Shown: positions 47,338 to 57,753 of the stretch, in pieces
How positions within the stretch are numbered: the stretch's first letter is position 1
How the letters are laid out: the number at the start of each line of letters is the position of its first letter
From: Eutypella sp. D-1
Taxonomy: Eukaryota > Ascomycota > Sordariomycetes > Xylariales > Diatrypaceae
NCBI GenBank assembly: GCA_023313575.1
Contig: JAJTTP010000015.1
Location: forward strand, 558,001-622,000
Reading direction: 5' to 3'
DNA: 64,000 bases
Notes under the pieces: model-generated
Seen by the model: only the letters and a program-made list of their open reading frames with translations
The model's database searches: none
Told to the model about the DNA's origin: nothing
Program-made: the position numbers and the translations under genes

Positions 47338-47542
47338 GCTCAAGAGCCAGTAGTTGCTTGTCACTGATCCTCAGATGTGACGGATTTGCCATAGTCGTTC
47401 CCGTGGAGGGAGCTATCTAGTCTACATAGCGGCATTGCAAACCATAAATAGATGCCTGTTGTATTCACTTCATGTAGTGCAATCTTGACCTACTTCGGCA
47501 TTTAGGTATTATACGTGAATGTAAGTGTTACTTATTACGAAA

Positions 47543-49412
47543 ATGCGAAAGGTGCTCTTCATCGCCAGCTACGTAGCCATCGCTACAGCCCATGAAGGGC
47601 ATGCGGACCAAGAGGTCATCTCAGGACCCCATAACTCCCTCTGGTATAATAATCTCCCAGGCGACGGAGGAACGCAGGTCTGCCTCACCCTCTTCTCGCA
47701 GTGACGTAGTCGCGCTCGAAAGAAAGCCCGGCGGCTGACCGGAGGGCCCCACAGGCGGACTCGGTGTTCTCGGGAATATCTACATTCGGGCGGTTGCCGT
47801 ACCAGCCCTGTCTGAGCCAGAAGGACGTGAACTACGACCTGGCCTTCATCGGTACGTGAGACCTCAAAGCTTCAGCGATAAAGACATGACGTTCCCACGA
47901 CTAACTTCGGCCGAGGCGCTCCTTTCGACACCGGCACCTCGTATAGACCCGGAGCCCGGTTCGGGCCCTCGGGAATCCGCCAGGGGTCGCGGCGCCTCAA
48001 TCTCTAGTTAGTTAGGCCGCTCACCCCGCACATCACAGCCGCTGGTTAGAAGACCGCTCCTCTGACTAGGTCTGCTCCAGCGGGGGGTACAATGTTCCTC
48101 TCGACACGAACCCCTTCAACGGATGGGCAAAAGTTCTGGACTGCGGCGATATACCCGTGACCTCGTAAGGGAATCCCCCAATCCCGCTACTTTATAAGCG
48201 GTACTCGCGAGCTTTTTGGAGACTGATTTATTTGACCCCTTCCTCTGTAATAACCGCCTCTTCTCGCAGATACGACAACACGTACGCCCTAAAGCAGATC
48301 GAGGAGGGCCACTACAGCATCCTGTCTCGGGCGCCGGCGACTGATGCGGACAGGCCGGGTCCCGCGAAGAAGGGCAAGACGCTGCCCCGCGTCATCACGC
48401 TCGGCGGCGACCACACCATCACGCTGCCGCTCCTGCGCTCCATTAATCGCGCCTACGGTCCCATCTCCGTGATCCATTTCGACAGCCATCTCGATACCTG
48501 TGAGTCGTAATTCCTTAGCACTCTTTGTCTCATACCCACCACCTCGGAGTAAGCAAACAAGCAAGATAGACTCTCCGGCGGGGACTCTCTAACTCCTCGA
48601 TGTACACGGGGCTAAAAACCGGGGTCCCGCAGGGCGCCCCAAGGTCTTCGGGGGCTCGCCGTCGGAGGCGGCGAGCGTGAACCACGGGACGTACTTCTGG
48701 CACGCGGCGCGCGAGGGCCTGCTGGCCAACGACAGCAACGTGCACGCGGGGATCCGGACGACGCTCAGCGGGCCCAGCGACTACGAGGAGGACGGGTACT
48801 GCGGGTTCGAGATCGTGGAGGCGCGCGAGATCGACAAGCCCCTGGTGCCGCCTGCTGACCCCTCGGACGACGGCCGTCCCGTCATCGGCGGCGGGGCCGA
48901 GGGTATTGTCCGCAGGATCGTGGAAAGGGTCGGCACTGAAAGGCCCGTCTACCTCTCCCTCGACATCGATACCCTCGATCCCGCCTTTGCTCCCGCTACC
49001 GGCACCCCCGAGACCGGCGGCTGGAGCACCCGCGAGCTCCGCACGATCCTGCGCGGTTTGCAGGACGTCAACCTCGTTGCTGCGGATATCGTCGAGGTCG
49101 CGGTGAGTCCTTCCGTCCTAGTTTACCTACCTGCCTTACAGATCTTCCTACTCAAAGCCACAACCCCCTCCCCCCCCTCCAACTCCCCTCTCCCCGGTTC
49201 ATTTTTTGCACATGCAATAGGCACTGATTTCGGCTGACGGATTATGCTTTTCTGTTGTCTAGCCCGCCTACGACACTAACGCGGAGCACACCACCATGGC
49301 TGCTGCCGACGCCCTATACGAGATCATGAGTATTATGCTCAAGAAGGGTCCGCTCAGCAACATGGTCGCTGGTGCTGAAGAAGGCGAAGCTACAAGCGCG
49401 GATGAATTGTAG
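47543..49412 (+). CDS. Agmatinase-family ureohydrolase with signal peptide (seven exons)
   Basis: Dinuclear manganese hydrolase that releases urea, probably from agmatine or a related guanidino compound. Exons: 47543-47677, 47755-47851, 47916-48006, 48081-48164, 48270-48499, 48633-49102 and 49263-49412. They give 418 residues with all phases consistent. Residues 1-16 ([16 protein letters not shown], then HEGH) form a cleavable signal peptide, so the enzyme is predicted to be secreted or vacuolar, as in a group of Pezizomycotina agmatinases. Metal ligands are in place: [10 protein letters not shown] (about 183), [10 protein letters not shown] (about 205, with Ser for the usual Ala of DAHxD) and [12 protein letters not shown] (about 323). 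[18 protein letters not shown] is the family's N-terminal loop. Exon joins such as RRLN/LYGGYNVPL and HLDT/WRPKVFGG restore conserved text. Substrate could also be another guanidino acid. A GATA-motif cluster lies upstream. Confidence 0.93.
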
Positions 49413-50030
49413 GTGTCTAGATCTTAAGGTTGCATTGTGATTTCGGATGATGGTGGCTGCACGAGTGTTAAGTGGAAGTAAACTTTAAGAGGGAGTTGGT
49501 TGGGGTACGCGTCTCCGTCTGTCTTCAGTGCGCTGTCTTTCTATCTACATTTTCGAAGGATCGGGCAGAGAAGATGGGGCAATGGCGAAAGGCATGAATA
49601 TTGATCAGAACCACAGTTTTAAAAGCGTGGGTGCTCATTGCGGGAGATCTTCGATCTACGACGAAGGATTGATCTGATGTGCTATAATTAGTACCTGCCA
49701 CACGTAGATCGTACTGTTTTCGTTTCTCCGTCATCCTGTTCGGCTGATACCATACACAGAAATGGCAACTTGCATGAGATGATCTAGACGAAGAATGGCT
49801 TAAGCTGCCCTTACAACCGCCGCATGAGTCACCTGGCCGTGCAGTATAGATGTCTTCTTCGTCGAACCGCAGCCCCTTTTGTGACTGGATTGGCATCCAA
49901 CACGACGAGTATAAAACTGTCACCAAGTCGCAATGATGAAAATGCAATAGTAGTTGGACAAACGCTAAACACGATGTCCGTTAACAAGTGCAGTGATTTT
50001 ACTTAGATACCTACCTCCAAAAAGTTTGTC
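49413..50030. other. Intergenic region without a supported gene
   Basis: About 620 bp between two plus-strand genes, holding the agmatinase 3' UTR and the transferase promoter. A minus-strand frame at 49525-49947 has no protein character. A ten-codon upstream ORF begins at about 49974, close to the transferase start. Confidence 0.5.
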
Positions 50031-50911
50031 ATGGCGAAACAGCCGTTCGGTCGACTCCATGTCATGCACGAGCCGCTGCACCCGCTCGCGCGTAAGGTAG
50101 GCCATATTACCCAGCCCATTTCCCAACGCCTTCGTATCCATTGCACCCTACCCCACGGCTATACAGTCTACTTCAAAACAGCCAGGAAATAACCTAGATA
50201 CTCCAGATCCTCGCAGCGGCGAAGATCAACGGCTTAGAGCTAGAGCTACCGCCCTTCCAGTATCCAGCAACGACTCGGACGCCTGAATTCCAAGCCAAGT
50301 TCCCGCGGGGAAAGGCCCCTGCGTTCGAATCCACGTCCGGCGATTTCCGGATCGCTGAGTCTGGTGCCATCGCCTATTATGTTAGTGCATCTGGCCCAAA
50401 GGCCGCACAACTGCTCGGCGGCTCCCCAGAGGAGAGGGCGCGGGTGCAGGAGTGGATATTTGTGAGCCCTGTCCCTTACTACCCCATCGACCAGGGGGGG
50501 TACAGGAGGTGTTGCCTAACTTTCACGTTACGCTTATAGTGGCACGAGTTGGAACTCGGACCCCCATTACGGGACCTGATCTGGTGGAGGCTGGGGACGA
50601 CGGCCTACGAGCCACGGAAGGAGGACGAGGCCGCGAAGATCCTCGACGGGCACCTCGAATATCTCGAGAAGACTCTGGAGGGCCGGACGTGGCTCGTTAA
50701 TGACAGCCACGGCGGCCCAAGCTTAGCGGACCTGACTGTTGGTGCATCGTTGCTGTTCGCTTGCAGATTCTACATCGACAGAAGGATGCGGGAACGACTA
50801 CCCAATATCATCGCCCATCTGGATAGGCTGAAAGCGGTGGAGGGGTTGGGAGAGCTCTTTACTATACCTTTTATCGAAGAGAGGCAGCAAACCCCGGTCG
50901 TAACGCCGTAA
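50031..50911 (+). CDS. Glutathione S-transferase (EF1B-gamma-like type)
   Basis: Cytosolic two-domain transferase fold conjugating glutathione to electrophiles, or a related redox role. Exons 50031-50096, 50207-50461 and 50540-50911 encode 230 residues, the usual length; all introns are phase 0 (donors GTAGGC and GTGAGC). The N-terminal thioredoxin-like domain contains LAAAKINGLELELPPFQY and ends in the glutathione gamma-Glu binding motif RIAESGAIAYYVS (about residue 70). The helical C-terminal domain carries QEWIFWHELEL, HLEYLEKTLEGRTWLV and SLADLTVGASLLFACRF with the N-capping Ser/Asp motif. The proximity of the active-site stretch to the first intron fits fungal homologues with ARK/ILAAAK. 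The arrangement resembles the transferase domain of elongation factor 1B-gamma, but the EF1G C-terminal domain is absent, so it is a stand-alone enzyme. Substrates are unknown. Confidence 0.9.
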
Positions 50912-51693
50912 AGGTACCGCTCGCAGATGATATCAATAAGCATGTACGGGAAGGAAAGTTTATGCAGCTGCTTACTCCATCAGTGCGTTTAAACTTAAGA
51001 CCTTGGAAGTTACTTTCGTATCTACCTATATAATCAAGATAGACTTGAATAAATGGCCAAGGAGGATTATGGAAACGTATGCTGAGAGTGGCATCCAGCA
51101 ACCTGCATCCACCATCGACGCTCAATTGTTATTGATTTGTTTATTTTCTATGTCTAGTGTTGGACGCCATGGCATACAGACCACCGATTTATATTTCAGT
51201 AATAATGCAGCAGTATTGCCCGTTGGCCAGTCCTCAGCATGCAATAGCAAAGCTACTGCTGCTGCATAGTTTAAGGAGTTGTCTATGAACTATGATATAC
51301 CTTCTGATTAACAGCGTTTCCTCGAGTACCAATCAAACCTAGCCGATCCCCCTTCAGGGTGTCAACGACAACTAAGTTGCATACTTCGCTTATCAAGGTT
51401 GTCGGCAGCATCGTGTCTGCAATGCCCATTGTCGCCAGCCAAGATTCAACTGGCCGGTCAGGCAACGTCCAGGAGAAGTTTAATTCATCGTTCTGCCAGT
51501 CAAATGATAGTACTCAAAGTTTTTCCAAGCTGGTGTTCCCTGCCCAGGGCCATGCCGTGCTCAGACTCGCCACCCAATATCAGTTATCATGCCTTCCCAC
51601 CCCCTGGTGAGAACGAGCTCTCTTCCCTAAACAACTACAAATATTAATACCAGAGCCCTCATACTTTTTTCAGCATCACATCACGTTGATAAA
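50912..51693. other. Intergenic region without a supported gene
   Basis: About 780 bp between two plus-strand genes. Only short random frames. The last 100 bases precede a plain leader to the secreted-protein ATG. Confidence 0.55.
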
Positions 51694-52347
51694 ATGAAGA
51701 TCTCTCTAGCACATATCTTTCTATCCACGGCGGCCCTCGTGGCCAGCCAAGGCCCCCCTGCCGGATACACAGGTCCGTACGGACCCCCTGCTGGCGTGTT
51801 CACCACAATCGACGGCACGGTGTATATCCTTCCCGGCGCTACTAGCACGGCGGTACCTGTCATCTACACCGTCGACGGCAAGGTATACTCGGCAGGCCCT
51901 GGGATTGGTGCCCCGTCGGTCCTGCCCACGGACCAACCGCAACCTCTGCCTACGGCAACCACCACCTCCTCGTCCTCCTCATCCTCCTCGTCTTCATCGT
52001 CGTCCTCCTCCTCGACGACGGTGGCCGTGCTGGCTAACGTGGCGGCTGCTGCTGACCCGGACCAAGAGGTGGCCGAGGGCGATGCCCTCTTCACGACCGT
52101 GGCGCCGGATGGCAAGGCGGTCGTCGTTGCCCGCGCTGCCCTAGAGACCCTGGTCTCGAGCGTTGTCCCCAAAGTCAACGAGACGGTGGACAGCCCTGTC
52201 GAGAGCGCCGGTGCCCAAACCTCTGCCACGTTTGCCCTTAACGACACCTTGCCCAGTGGCGTGCCCCCCAACGGACACGGCGCGTCCATCAAGTTCTCCA
52301 CTGCCGCGCTGGCTGTCGTTGCCGCCGCCGCCGTTTACCTTCTGTAA
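51694..52347 (+). CDS. Secreted Ser-rich protein with GPI-anchor signal
   Basis: Single exon of 217 residues. The N-terminus MKISLAHIFLSTAALVAS is a clear signal peptide. The mature part opens with GPPAGYTGPYGPPAG, then two similar strands (TTIDGTVYILPGA and YTVDGKVYSAGPG) that look like a short internal repeat. A poly-Ser run of 17 at about residues 91-107 is followed by an Ala/Val-rich part with Asn-Glu-Thr and Asn-Asp-Thr N-glycosylation sequons. The C-terminus is hydrophobic (FSTAALAVVAAAAVYLL) after a small-residue stretch, typical of GPI attachment. So it is probably a cell-wall or plasma-membrane mannoprotein. The Ser run is encoded by mixed TCC/TCG/TCA codons and may vary in length between strains. 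No enzymatic domain. Confidence 0.82.
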   Translation: MKISLAHIFLSTAALVASQGPPAGYTGPYGPPAGVFTTIDGTVYILPGATSTAVPVIYTVDGKVYSAGPGIGAPSVLPTDQPQPLPTATTTSSSSSSSSSSSSSSSSTTVAVLANVAAAADPDQEVAEGDALFTTVAPDGKAVVVARAALETLVSSVVPKVNETVDSPVESAGAQTSATFALNDTLPSGVPPNGHGASIKFSTAALAVVAAAAVYLL

Positions 52348-53102
52348 GCGGGTCCTGGCTACGAAGGCTGGCTGGTGGAGCCAGGAGTCTTAAGGGAAAG
52401 GAATTCCCCTCGCCTGCGTTGCCCGCGAGATCTAATTGGGCGCGGGGCGAGGAACACTCACCATCCTTTATGCAATCGAGTTGGGGTCCAGTTGTTTTAA
52501 GTACATTGCGTCGACGGCATACAGCGTCTAGTTCGTGTGGCCTAGTCATCGTTTCTAGAGCTGGATGTTCGCATAAACTATCTGGATGATCTATTCTATG
52601 GCTGGTTGGGTCACTGAGCATTGATGCTCCAAAAATAGTTGGGTTCTTCGTTTAGTAAGTAGAAAATTGATCGTGTTTCTTACGAAAACAGTTGCGCTGT
52701 TGGCTCTCCGTGTCAAATGATTGATGAGGGAAAATAGCCCGTGAAATCGTGGATGATGGAATTTCCAGCTGTCTAGACTATTACATTGAAGCTTGAACCA
52801 AAAAATGGGTGTTGTAAGCAGGCAGCACACGGACAGAGTGGTAGAACATCCTCAGGTTTGTTTCGAAGCTGACCCCAGCTGATCAAAAGCAATTCTATGC
52901 AATCTTCTCACAATATCGTAACGCTAGGTATTATATGGAACAGTAGAGTCAGACGCGATGCAAGAAAACTCCAGGTATGCAATGCGCCTCGCTCTTACGG
53001 GAGATAACGCCCAACAGGAAAACAAGCTTTGCATTCTTCCCAAATTCCACTTCACGTAAACTCGTAGACGTCCTAGACCAGGTAAGAAGAACATTCTTCG
53101 TA
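52348..53102. other. Convergent intergenic region
   Basis: About 750 bp between the 3' ends of two cell-surface protein genes. Nothing but probable 3' UTRs was seen. Confidence 0.55.
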
Positions 53103-54549
53103 TTATACCACGCCGGCGAATCCCACTACCGCACAGAATAGGAGAGCCAACGCCCAACGTCCGGCGCCGCTGGAGCCCGCCCACCTGCTCTCGCCAGCGG
53201 CGTTCGGAAACTGCTTCTGCGCGGTAGCGGTGGCATCTGGCTGCGAGAGCGTGCAGCTCGCGGTGCCACAGCGATAGCCGTCCGGGCAGCAGCCCGCGAT
53301 GGGGCCCGCCTCCGCGGGACACAGGGACCAGCCGCTGGCGCACTGGGGCTCGGGCTGATCGTCCCCGGCGTCGGTGCCGGTGGGCACGGGCGCGACCACG
53401 GTCACGCCGTCGCCGTTGGTGATCGTCGTATACTCGCTGGGCGGCGGGCACGAAGTCGTCGCGCAGTCCCGCCCCGTGCGGCAGCAACCGGCGCCGGCGC
53501 TCGCCTCGCACGCGTAGAAGCCCGTCGGACAGTACTCCGGGGCGTCAGTGGTGGATGAGGGATCGGGCTCATCGTCGTCGTCGCTGCTGGTCGGCCGCAC
53601 GGGCGGCAGGGCGCCTGTACCGGTAGATGTCGGCCCCGCTGTCGTCGTGCGCGTCGTCGTGCTCGTTTCCGGCTCCCGCGTGTACGTCGGCGTCACGGTC
53701 ACGATGACGGTCGCGATCACCGTCGTCGGCGAGTTCGAGATCGTCGTCGACTGCGTCGTCGTCTGCGTTATCACGGAGATGGAGCTCGCCACGCCTATTT
53801 TCCCCCCATCCAGGTTAGCCGCCACCACCGCATACAAGCGCAGAGGTATGGAACAGAGGTTGTTGGGACCTACATCCGATCTGCGTGCACACGAACCCCG
53901 CGATGCAGCACCCGCCGCCGACCTCGGGCGAGCACGCAGTCGCGTCGCCGCTGCAGCTGCCGACGCCGCTGCCCTCGCAGTCGCGGCCTTCCGGGCAGCA
54001 GCCGACGTTCCCGGACTCCGGCGCTCCCTCGACCTCGTAGCACGTGGTACCCTTCGCGCAACAGTAGTTCGGCAGGCCGATGTCCGCGCACGCCTTCGTG
54101 TCCGGCGGGCACGAGAACGCCCGGCCCCACAACCGGTCCAGGACCTCTCTCTTGGCCTCGTCGTCGTCGCTGCCGCTCCGCCGCCGCCGCGGTGGTGGCG
54201 ATGGCGAGTCGTGGTGGTAGTGCACGACGAATGGCCGGCTGAACTGCGCGGCGCCGAGGCTGCTGTTGTTGCCCGTTTCCGCGACCTGCTCATCGTCGTC
54301 GCCGGGCGAGCGCGCGCCCAGCAGCAGCGGCGGCGGCGCTGGTTGGGACCCGGGCGCGGCGGCCGCCGCTCCATGCAAAGGGGCGAAGGCGTAGTGTTCG
54401 CGCAGCAGCTTCTCGCCGGAGTCCGGCGACATCTTCTTGATGGCCGTCGGGAGGTGGTGTGCGGGCGGCAGCTCCTGGGCCTGTATCTGGGCTGTGACCA
54501 GCAGCAGCAGGGATGCCGGGAGGCCTAGCATGGCCTTGGGCGGATGCAT
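53103..54549 (-). CDS. Cys-rich secreted GPI-anchored protein
   Basis: Exons 53874-54549 and 53103-53794 (minus strand) encode 455 residues; the 79-nt intron has a GTAGGT donor and ATAG acceptor, phase 1. A signal peptide (MLGLPASLLLLVTAQIQA) lies near the start. After a disordered Pro/Arg/Asp-rich segment come Cys-rich modules: residues 143-226 hold two with CC pairs (PNYCCAKGTTC, GCCPEGRDC, GGCCIAGFVC). Similar ones are at about 310 (YCPTGFYACEASAG, GCCRTGRDCATTSC) and 375 (CASGWSLCPAEAG, GCCPDGYRCGTASC). They are joined by a Ser/Thr-rich stalk with TVIVTVTP. The C-terminus is hydrophobic (WALALLFCAVVGFAGVV), as for a GPI anchor. Such granulin-like CC modules are common in fungal wall proteins of unknown role. 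A long plus-strand frame opposite is a GC-driven shadow. Confidence 0.85.
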
Positions 54550-55629
54550 CGTTTCTGCGCCCTTGGTCTCTCACTCTGCCAGGTGCTTGCTGGATTGAAC
54601 GTAATGAAGGTGTGATGGGAGAGGAAATCAACGGTGATGATGATAGGTTCGCTCTCTCTTCTGAATTTTTTTCCTTCCCTTTACTCTTGACTGCAGAGAA
54701 AGGGACCTATCCGTCACCGCAATGGTACGAAGCAGTGAATGTCGGTGGGCTAACCTTGGAAAGATGCTGGTCTCGAGGACCCGCAAGCGCCGCAATGGCC
54801 GAGCAACCAACGCAAAAATTGGACTTGTGTCAACTCTAACTAGCAGCGCAACACACTCTCTGCCCACTACCTACTAATACCCGGCATTTGGTGAATCCAT
54901 ATATGGATACAAGAAAGAAGTATTACCTTGAGGTTTCCCGAGGTGAAAGGTCGAGAATCATATCGAGGCTCAGGTAGGTCCTTACCGAGCTACCTACCTG
55001 AGTAGGTTAGGTAAGGCGATAGCGTGGCAGATACCGGTGGCTGGCCCGCTGACGCCCGCCAACGACAATGCATTCATCGCATGGCCCGGGCGGGCTTTGC
55101 TGAGTTGTCGCGTTGTCCTTGTACCTCGTACAGACAGTTACGAATTACATACATACTACATGAACGGCTAGGTTATCAGCATGCAATTGGTGTATAGGAT
55201 ATCTGTTAACAATCCCCTTTAGCGAACGAATCTTTGTATGCTATACGATTATGCAAGGGTATCAGCACTGGCTAGGTACTACTGTACTACAGCATAGCAT
55301 TCTCGATAAGGCAACCTTCTAGAACTTGGCTGCCCGACCCTAGCGGCCGCCAAGATGCGACACTATACATCGTGTTCGATCTGCAGACCGCCGATCAATT
55401 CCCTGCAAGCATTTGCATACACAGCCAAGGCGGGAGGTAATAATTGACTGTTAACATCGTACATTTTGATTTGAGTGTTTGACCAGATCGGATGGCCCTC
55501 CGGCACTACGCGACTATCATACATATATATTTGTACATATCATGATCTCGTAACGCACATTACATAGCCTCTTTTAGGTACAAGGGGCGTGATACGTGAT
55601 GCGTGATGCCCCGCGGCATCGGACCACAA
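54550..55629. other. Intergenic region without a supported gene
   Basis: About 1.1 kb between two minus-strand genes: promoter of the Cys-rich protein gene at the left, 3' side of MRM1 at the right. TACCTACC-type words at 54970-55010. Nothing else recognised. Confidence 0.55.
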
Positions 55630-57753
55630 TCACCAGAGCGCATTGTCGTTGTCAGTCTCGGGCACCGTCTCCTCGATCTCGAACCCGGTCCGCTGCTTCT
55701 TTAGGAAAGCGGAGCACAGGATCCCGGTGGCCACGCTGACGTTCAGACTATCCACGAGGCTGCCGAACCCCGTCGCGCTGGGGATTGAGACCTCGTAGTC
55801 GGCTCCACGTCTAACCTGCTTCGAGAGGCCCTCGCCCTCGCTTCCCACCACCAGCACGGTCGGCTGTGTCGCCAGCAAGTCGTATGACTCCACGCGGTCG
55901 AGCGTCAGGTGCGAGTTGCCCCGGGACCGGGACCGCGCTGGGTCAGGCACGGCGGCGCAGATCAACCAGCCGGCCTCCTTGGACCGCATAATGAAGTCGA
56001 TAGTATTAGTCACCGAGAAGAGGGTTAGTGACTCCGCACCGCCTGCTGACGCCTTGAGCGCCACCGGCGTCAGTGTCGCCGAGCCGTACTTCGTGACGGC
56101 GACGGCGTTGGCGCCTAGGAAGGCCGCTGATCGCAGGATCGCACCCAGGTTTCCCGGGTCCAAGATCTCGTCGAGCAGCAACACGAACGGCTGGCGCCCC
56201 TTTGGGAGCTGGTAGCTGACGAAGTTCGAAGTCCCGTTGATCTCGGCCTCCTCGCTCGACTGCCAGCCAAGCTCGACGGTGTATCCCGGCTTGGCGGGAT
56301 CCTCTGATAATGGGCCCAGAGACTTGAGTGGGAGTTGCGGCAGGGGAGATGCTTCGATGACGCAGCCATTGTGTGGCCGACCTTCACTCATCTTGTCCAG
56401 CATGCGCAGGCCATCTCTACCAACCTTGATGACTTGGATGTTCTGTCGCCTCGCTAGCATCTCGAGAAAGGCATCCTGTGAGAGATTCTGTCTATCATTG
56501 CCATTATATAGATACAGGCGGTATAGCTTTCTGCCCGTGTTCTTCAGGACTGCCTCTACCACGGAGCGGCCGTACAAGAACTGGGATGCCGCGGTGGTAT
56601 GGTGGATTCGAACGGGACCATCGTCCTTTCCGTTACCGTCGAACCGTCGTTTTGCGAAGCGCTCATCGCCTGTCTCCCAAGGAAACCTTGAACTGCCGAC
56701 AGCATCGTCGGGGCTTGGCCGGGCTATGTTGGCCATGTCGTCCTCCGTCTTTTGCTGGGCACGTGGCGATTTGCTGGCATATTCGCTAGTGGTTTGCTTC
56801 GAATCGTTGAAGTGGTCACCCCTGCTTGGCTGTTGTCCGTCCTGGGGAAATCGATTGCTGTCTCTTGAAACATATGCGGGCTTGTCCTCCCGAGAAAACC
56901 GACCCTGGTCTTTTCGAGGAAATCGGTCTTCCTCTCTCTGAGTGAATCTATCCTGGCCCTTTCTATTAGGTCGATCATCGTCTCTTTGCACAAACCGATC
57001 CTGGTCCTTTCGAGGAAATCGGTCTCCATCTCTCTCTCTTGGGGTAAATCTATCCTGGCCCGTTCTGCTGGGTCGATCGTTGTCTTTTTGCGTAAATCGA
57101 TCCTGGTCTTTCCGGCCAGATCGGTTATCGTCTCTCCGAGAGAATGGGTTCTTATCTTTCTGTGCAAATCGACCCTCGTCTTGCCGTGGCGGTGGTTTGG
57201 CCGGAGCTGATTTGGCCGGAGCTGATTTCTTTCCTGATTTTTTGAATCGTGGTTCATCCAAGGCGTTGCTTTGGTGAAATGACTTCTCGAAATCACTCTT
57301 CGACATTATCCCATCCTTGGTGGATGGCGACTCTTTGGCAGCCAAATCCAGTATCTTATGCTTCAGATCGCCATGTTTGAATCGCCAAACCAAACTCTTC
57401 TTCCCAAACCCTTCGGTCGGGTCGTTGAAGCGGAAGCTTCTCGACTTGGGTTGCGGCCCCTTGTCTGTGATGTCCTTTTTGCCCTTCTTGATCTTGAAAG
57501 TCGGGGCTACCCAGTCGGGGTCCCGTCTAGACCGAGAAGTCGAATGTTTGGATTTGTCAGGGGCCGCGCCAGGGGCCGCGGCAGCGGCCAATTGTTTCGC
57601 CTTCCTAGATTCTCGCAGACCACGGTGGATGGCCGACATGGTAGAGCCCGCCCGGACGGGTAAACGAGCGATCGGAGATGCGCCCAGGGTAGCATGACCG
57701 AAAAGAGCTATCCTATGTCTACATTGTAAACATGGCGCATTGAGTTGCCTCAT
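55630..57753 (-). CDS. MRM1: Mitochondrial rRNA 2'-O-ribose methyltransferase (SpoU/TrmH family)
   Basis: SAM-dependent enzyme of the SPOUT class; the yeast protein Mrm1/Pet56 methylates a conserved guanosine in the peptidyl-transferase loop of mitochondrial 21S rRNA. One exon, 707 residues from the ATG at 57753. The N-terminus (MRQLNAPCLQCRHRIALFGH, Arg-rich without acids) is a mitochondrial presequence. Residues 190-310 are an unusual charged tract with repeated QDRF, RKDQDRF and DDDRPNRKGQDRF units. The substrate-binding domain starts at FLYGRSVVEAVLKNTGRKLY (about 390). The three SpoU motifs are intact: DEILDPGNLGAILRSAAFLG (about 525), LVVGSEGEGLSKQV (about 630) and DSLNVSVATGILCSAFL (about 668). 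Yeast Mrm1 is about 410 residues, so this protein is much enlarged by the linker. The extension before the ATG lacks a start codon. Confidence 0.93.
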   Translation of the reverse strand: MRQLNAPCLQCRHRIALFGHATLGASPIARLPVRAGSTMSAIHRGLRESRKAKQLAAAAAPGAAPDKSKHSTSRSRRDPDWVAPTFKIKKGKKDITDKGPQPKSRSFRFNDPTEGFGKKSLVWRFKHGDLKHKILDLAAKESPSTKDGIMSKSDFEKSFHQSNALDEPRFKKSGKKSAPAKSAPAKPPPRQDEGRFAQKDKNPFSRRDDNRSGRKDQDRFTQKDNDRPSRTGQDRFTPRERDGDRFPRKDQDRFVQRDDDRPNRKGQDRFTQREEDRFPRKDQGRFSREDKPAYVSRDSNRFPQDGQQPSRGDHFNDSKQTTSEYASKSPRAQQKTEDDMANIARPSPDDAVGSSRFPWETGDERFAKRRFDGNGKDDGPVRIHHTTAASQFLYGRSVVEAVLKNTGRKLYRLYLYNGNDRQNLSQDAFLEMLARRQNIQVIKVGRDGLRMLDKMSEGRPHNGCVIEASPLPQLPLKSLGPLSEDPAKPGYTVELGWQSSEEAEINGTSNFVSYQLPKGRQPFVLLLDEILDPGNLGAILRSAAFLGANAVAVTKYGSATLTPVALKASAGGAESLTLFSVTNTIDFIMRSKEAGWLICAAVPDPARSRSRGNSHLTLDRVESYDLLATQPTVLVVGSEGEGLSKQVRRGADYEVSIPSATGFGSLVDSLNVSVATGILCSAFLKKQRTGFEIEETVPETDNDNALW

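Larger units (their letters stand above)
43628..47542. other. Divergent intergenic region (3.9 kb)
   Basis: It holds the promoter of the minus-strand hypothetical at its left and that of the agmatinase at its right. A GTAT tetranucleotide run at 44446-44464 and several TACCTAGGT-type words occur. Short frames show no protein character. GATA motifs near the right end are listed separately. Confidence 0.55.

Noticed and set aside
49525..49947. 140-codon minus-strand frame between agmatinase and transferase
   Set aside because: Random composition and no supporting signals.
53548..54528. 326-codon plus-strand frame opposite the Cys-rich protein
   Set aside because: Val/Arg/Ala-rich shadow of GC-rich codons; the minus strand has signal peptide, Cys modules and a good intron.
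47543..54549. Possible secondary-metabolite cluster (transferase, hydrolase, surface proteins)
   Set aside because: No backbone synthase, P450 or cluster regulator in the window.
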